Made by a program: the position numbers and the translations under genes. A DNA stretch of 7,115 nt from Rhodospirillales bacterium (GTDB lineage Bacteria; Pseudomonadota; Alphaproteobacteria; SMXQ01). Below the pieces are notes generated by a model. It had not been told where the DNA came from and made no database searches. It worked only from the letters and a program-made list of their open reading frames with translations. Shown one piece after another: positions 4,645 to 7,115 of the stretch; the stretch's first letter is position 1, and every line of letters starts with the position of its first letter. The DNA lies in NCBI GenBank assembly GCA_024638585.1, contig JAHEKA010000114.1:1-7115 (forward strand), given 5' to 3'.

Positions 4645-7115
4645 TTAGGCCGACCTCTTGGTGAGCATCTGGTTGGTGGATTTCACCAGGTCCGCGCCGA
4701 GGAAGGGGCGCTGGAGGAAGGCCGCGTCCTTGACCCCGCTGTCGGAGACCAGTTCCGCGACGTCGCTGTGAACCGAAATGAACAGCGTCTTGAGCTCGGG
4801 GTTCTGGGCCTGCAGGTTTGCCGCGGTGTCCAGCTCGACGCCGTTGTCCGTGCCCTTGGCGACGATATCCGCCATCAATAGGCCGATCGAGCCCAGGCCC
4901 TCGGCGTCGATGGTAATCAGTGCCTCGGCTTCGTTCTCGACAGCGATCACCTCGTAACCGGCATCCTCCAGGATGGCCGCGGTGGCCTCGCGGATCTCGG
5001 GATCTTCCTCGACCAGGAGGATCTTGGTGTCGGGCAGGTTGTCGGGCTTGGCCCCGTTCATGTCCCTGGCCGCGCGGCTGCCGGGCTGATTCCGGCGGCG
5101 GGCGGCAACCCGTTCCCGGGCACGGCGGGCCATTTCCTCGAATTCCTTGTTGGCTTCCGATTCTTCCGCGGCGCGTTTGGCTTCCTCCTCCTGCAGGGCG
5201 TTCAGGGCCGTTTGTGCCTTTTCCAGGTTTGCTTCGGCTTCCTTCAGGTCCTTTTCCGTGACCTTGCCTTTCTTGAAGGCGCCGAACACACCCTTCTTTT
5301 GTGCCATTTCCTCGCGGATCCGGACCAGTTCCTTCTCCGCCCGCTCCACCGCCTGTTCGGCAAGGATGAAGCGCTGGGGTTGTTCCCGTTCCGCGGTGGG
5401 GCGCTTTCTGACCGACGGCCTGGTCGCGCCCTCTTCCCGTGCGTCGTGGACCGCCTGAAGCGATCGGGAGATGACCTGCTGCGCTTCCTGGCGTGCGCGG
5501 AACTGTTCCTCCTTCACCTTGAGCAGCTCTTCGCGCGCCTCGTGGGCCTCTTTCATCGCCTGCATCTGGTCGTGGAGGATGCGCTGCAACTCTTCCCGCG
5601 CCCGGCTGACATCGCTGTCGCTGCCGCCGCCGTCGCCCTTGATGGTCCGATTCATGTCGCGCTGGGCGCGCATGCGCTCTTCCTGGACCCTTAGCAGTTC
5701 CTCGCGGACATGCTGGGCTTCCTTCTGAGCGTTCAACTGGTCCTGCTGGGCCCGCATCAGCTCCTTCTGGGCGAGCCCGACCTCCGACAAGGCGCTCTTG
5801 AGGTCTTCCCGGGCGGTCTGCAACTCGTTGCGGACCCGTTGCATGTCGCGGCGGACCTGATCGCTTTCGGACCCATCGCCCGACGGGCCGCTGGCGGCCG
5901 CGCTGGAGCGCCGGTCGCCGCTCTTCTTGCGGTCTGCCTTGATCTTCTTGAGTTCCTCGGCGGCTTCCTTGGACTCGGCCTGGGCGGCGCTGAGCTGTTG
6001 CTTGAGTTCTTCGAACTCCTTGCGGATGTCGTCCGCGTCCTTCCGGGCGCGTTCGGATTCGGCCTTGGCGGCGCTGATTTCCTCTTTCGCCTTGCCATCG
6101 GATTTTCCGCCGGATTTCGTGGCAGCTTCCTGCGCCTTGCGTAGGCGCTCGGCTTCTTCCTTGGCCTGGGCGGCTTCCTGCTGCGCCGTGGTCAGGTCGG
6201 CCTGGGCCTTGGCTGCCGAGTCCTGAGCCCCGGAAAGCTCGGTCCTGGCGCGATCCAGCTCGGCCTGGATCTTGCCGGCTTCCTCGCGGGCCTCGGACAG
6301 CTCCTTGTGGACTTGATCCTGATTCTTGCCGGTGTCTTCCTGGATCTGCTCCAACTCGGCGCGCAGCCGTTCCGCCTCCGCCTGGGCGGCGTCGACTTCT
6401 TCCCGGGTGGTCGCCAGGGCCTTTTCGGCCTCGCTTGCCGCGGCGCGGTTCTGTTCGTGGTCTTCGCGGATGCGCTCGGCTTCTTTCCGGGCCTCGGCCG
6501 CTTCCTTCTGGGCGGCGGCCAGATTTGTCTGGGCCTGGGTGGCCAGGTCCTTGGCATCCGCCAGTTGCTGTTCGTGTGCGCCGAGGGTGTCCTTGGCCTC
6601 GGCGAGTTCCTTGCGGATGCGTTCGGCGTCTTCGCGGGCCTGGGCGGTTTCCGCCTCGGCGGCGGCGACTTGTTCCTGGGTCGAACCGAGGGTGGCCTTG
6701 GTCTTGTCGGCCGCTGCGCGGGCTCGGTCCTGTTCGGCGCGGATGCGCTCGATTTCATCGCGCGCCTGTTTGGCGTCCTTCTGGGCTGCGGCCAGTTCTG
6801 ACTGGCTGCGCGCCGCCTGTTTTTGACTTGCTGCGAGATCCTCGAGTGCCTGGCGTGCGATGTTCTGAGCGCCGGAGAGATCTTCCTGGGTCTCGGCAAG
6901 CGCCTTTTCGGCTTCGGCGAGGATCTTGCGCACGCCCTCGGTTTCGGCTTCCTTGGTGGCGACCTCATCCTGGATGGAGCCGAGGTCCTGGCGGACCTGT
7001 TCGGCCTCCGCCCGGCGCCGCGCTTCTTCCTCGCGCACCATCTCAAGCTCGTGCTGTGCCTGCTCGGCATCGCTGCGGACCTCGGCCAGTTCGCCCAAGG
7101 CTTTCTCCGCCTCGT
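4645..7115 (-). CDS. Long coiled-coil protein with C-terminal receiver (REC) domain, 5'-partial
   Basis: The reading frame is open to the window edge (the codons at 7099-7113 read Glu-Ala-Glu-Lys-Ala), so the true start lies outside and the TTG at 7098 is probably an internal Leu. At least 822 residues are visible. Numbering from that Leu as 1, residues 1 to about 660 are almost pure Ala/Glu/Gln/Lys/Arg helix with heptad-like Leu/Ala/Ile spacing, a long coiled coil. Gly/Ser-rich breaks lie near 328-337, 392-412 and 487-496, and a Pro-bearing break near 557-575. A basic linker (about 660-690) leads to a receiver domain at 692-812 (nt 4648-5025). It shows ILLVEEDPE, acceptor Asp744 in LLMADI, Ser775 in FISVHSD, and LQRPF, where Arg797 replaces the nearly invariant Lys. 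No DNA-binding or enzymatic output domain is visible. I infer a signalling-linked scaffold or cytoskeletal rod. No signal peptide can be judged because the N-terminus is missing. I do not recognise a named gene. Confidence 0.9.
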   Translation of the reverse strand, partial: EAEKALGELAEVRSDAEQAQHELEMVREEEARRRAEAEQVRQDLGSIQDEVATKEAETEGVRKILAEAEKALAETQEDLSGAQNIARQALEDLAASQKQAARSQSELAAAQKDAKQARDEIERIRAEQDRARAAADKTKATLGSTQEQVAAAEAETAQAREDAERIRKELAEAKDTLGAHEQQLADAKDLATQAQTNLAAAQKEAAEARKEAERIREDHEQNRAAASEAEKALATTREEVDAAQAEAERLRAELEQIQEDTGKNQDQVHKELSEAREEAGKIQAELDRARTELSGAQDSAAKAQADLTTAQQEAAQAKEEAERLRKAQEAATKSGGKSDGKAKEEISAAKAESERARKDADDIRKEFEELKQQLSAAQAESKEAAEELKKIKADRKKSGDRRSSAAASGPSGDGSESDQVRRDMQRVRNELQTAREDLKSALSEVGLAQKELMRAQQDQLNAQKEAQHVREELLRVQEERMRAQRDMNRTIKGDGGGSDSDVSRAREELQRILHDQMQAMKEAHEAREELLKVKEEQFRARQEAQQVISRSLQAVHDAREEGATRPSVRKRPTAEREQPQRFILAEQAVERAEKELVRIREEMAQKKGVFGAFKKGKVTEKDLKEAEANLEKAQTALNALQEEEAKRAAEESEANKEFEEMARRARERVAARRRNQPGSRAARDMNGAKPDNLPDTKILLVEEDPEIREATAAILEDAGYEVIAVENEAEALITIDAEGLGSIGLLMADIVAKGTDNGVELDTAANLQAQNPELKTLFISVHSDVAELVSDSGVKDAAFLQRPFLGADLVKSTNQMLTKRSA
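5470..5766 (-). repeat. Two-copy 42-residue protein repeat within the coiled coil
   Basis: Copy 1 is encoded at 5641-5766 and copy 2 at 5470-5595. The encoded segments start KELMRAQQDQ and EELQRILHDQ and match at 20 of 42 residues by eye, including the shared REELL core. They are offset by 57 residues, with the Gly/Ser/Asp-rich hinge KGDGGGSDSD between them. This is an internal duplication flanking a flexible joint. Confidence 0.6.
6139..6795 (-). repeat. Degenerate coiled-coil repeat units (LAAAQK...AERIR type)
   Basis: The segment encoded at 6646-6795 and the one at 6373-6522 start LAAAQKDAKQ and LAAAQKEAAE and match at 26 of 50 residues by eye, offset by exactly 91 residues (13 heptads). 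A third, shorter copy starting LTTAQQEAAQ and ending AERLR is encoded at 6139-6195. The repeats suggest that the rod grew by in-frame duplication. They are also visible as similar DNA strings 273 bases apart. Confidence 0.6.

Noticed and set aside
4635..4648. Two tandem copies of AGCTTAG at the stop codon of the coiled-coil gene
   Set aside because: A 7-base tandem is short enough to be chance, and it leaves the reading frame intact up to a normal TAA stop.
5710..6826. Several long plus-strand open frames opposite the coiled-coil gene, rich in Leu, Gly, Ser and Phe
   Set aside because: They are mirror products of the Ala/Glu/Arg/Lys-rich coiled-coil codons. Their apparent hydrophobic stretches are composition artefacts, not membrane proteins.

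Overview
The window looks like a chromosomal segment from a fairly GC-rich proteobacterium, most likely an alphaproteobacterium of Rhodospirillales type. This rests on the GC-biased codon use of the right-hand genes, the PAS_7-style hybrid histidine kinase, and the DUF938 methyltransferase. It is an inference from style; no gene in the window fixes the taxonomy.

Layout. Positions 1-262 are a leader without a gene. It carries a tandem CTTAAAGG repeat and a strong Shine-Dalgarno-like AAAGGAGG that has no start codon at a workable distance. Positions 263-2722 (+) encode a membrane-bound hybrid sensor histidine kinase with three membrane segments, a PAS domain, HisKA, HATPase_c and two receiver domains. 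Positions 2723-2965 are a convergent spacer with an imperfect inverted repeat and a small hairpin that touches the stop codon of the next gene. Three genes then follow on the minus strand, read from right to left: a long coiled-coil protein with a C-terminal receiver domain (7115-4645, its start lying beyond the window), a DUF938-type SAM-dependent methyltransferase (4565-3879), and a two-domain VOC (glyoxalase/dioxygenase fold) protein (3790-2966). The gaps between them are 79 and 88 nt, so they could be co-transcribed, but no promoter or strong terminator settles this.

How the genes may work together. Two of the four are two-component-type proteins. The hybrid kinase has intact phosphotransfer residues in both receivers but no HPt domain, so its relay must pass through a protein encoded elsewhere. 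The coiled-coil protein's receiver keeps the phospho-acceptor Asp but has Arg where receivers normally have the invariant Lys, so it may be a pseudo-receiver on a filament- or scaffold-like rod. The methyltransferase and VOC protein look like small-molecule enzymes with no visible link to signalling.

The most unusual object is the coiled-coil/receiver protein. Its rod of more than 650 residues is built from internal repeats spaced in multiples of seven residues, broken by Gly/Ser-rich hinges. Its architecture is the mirror image of the Myxococcus gliding scaffolds FrzS and AglZ. The kinase half of the window is also visibly lower in GC than the minus-strand half, which could mark a compositional boundary.
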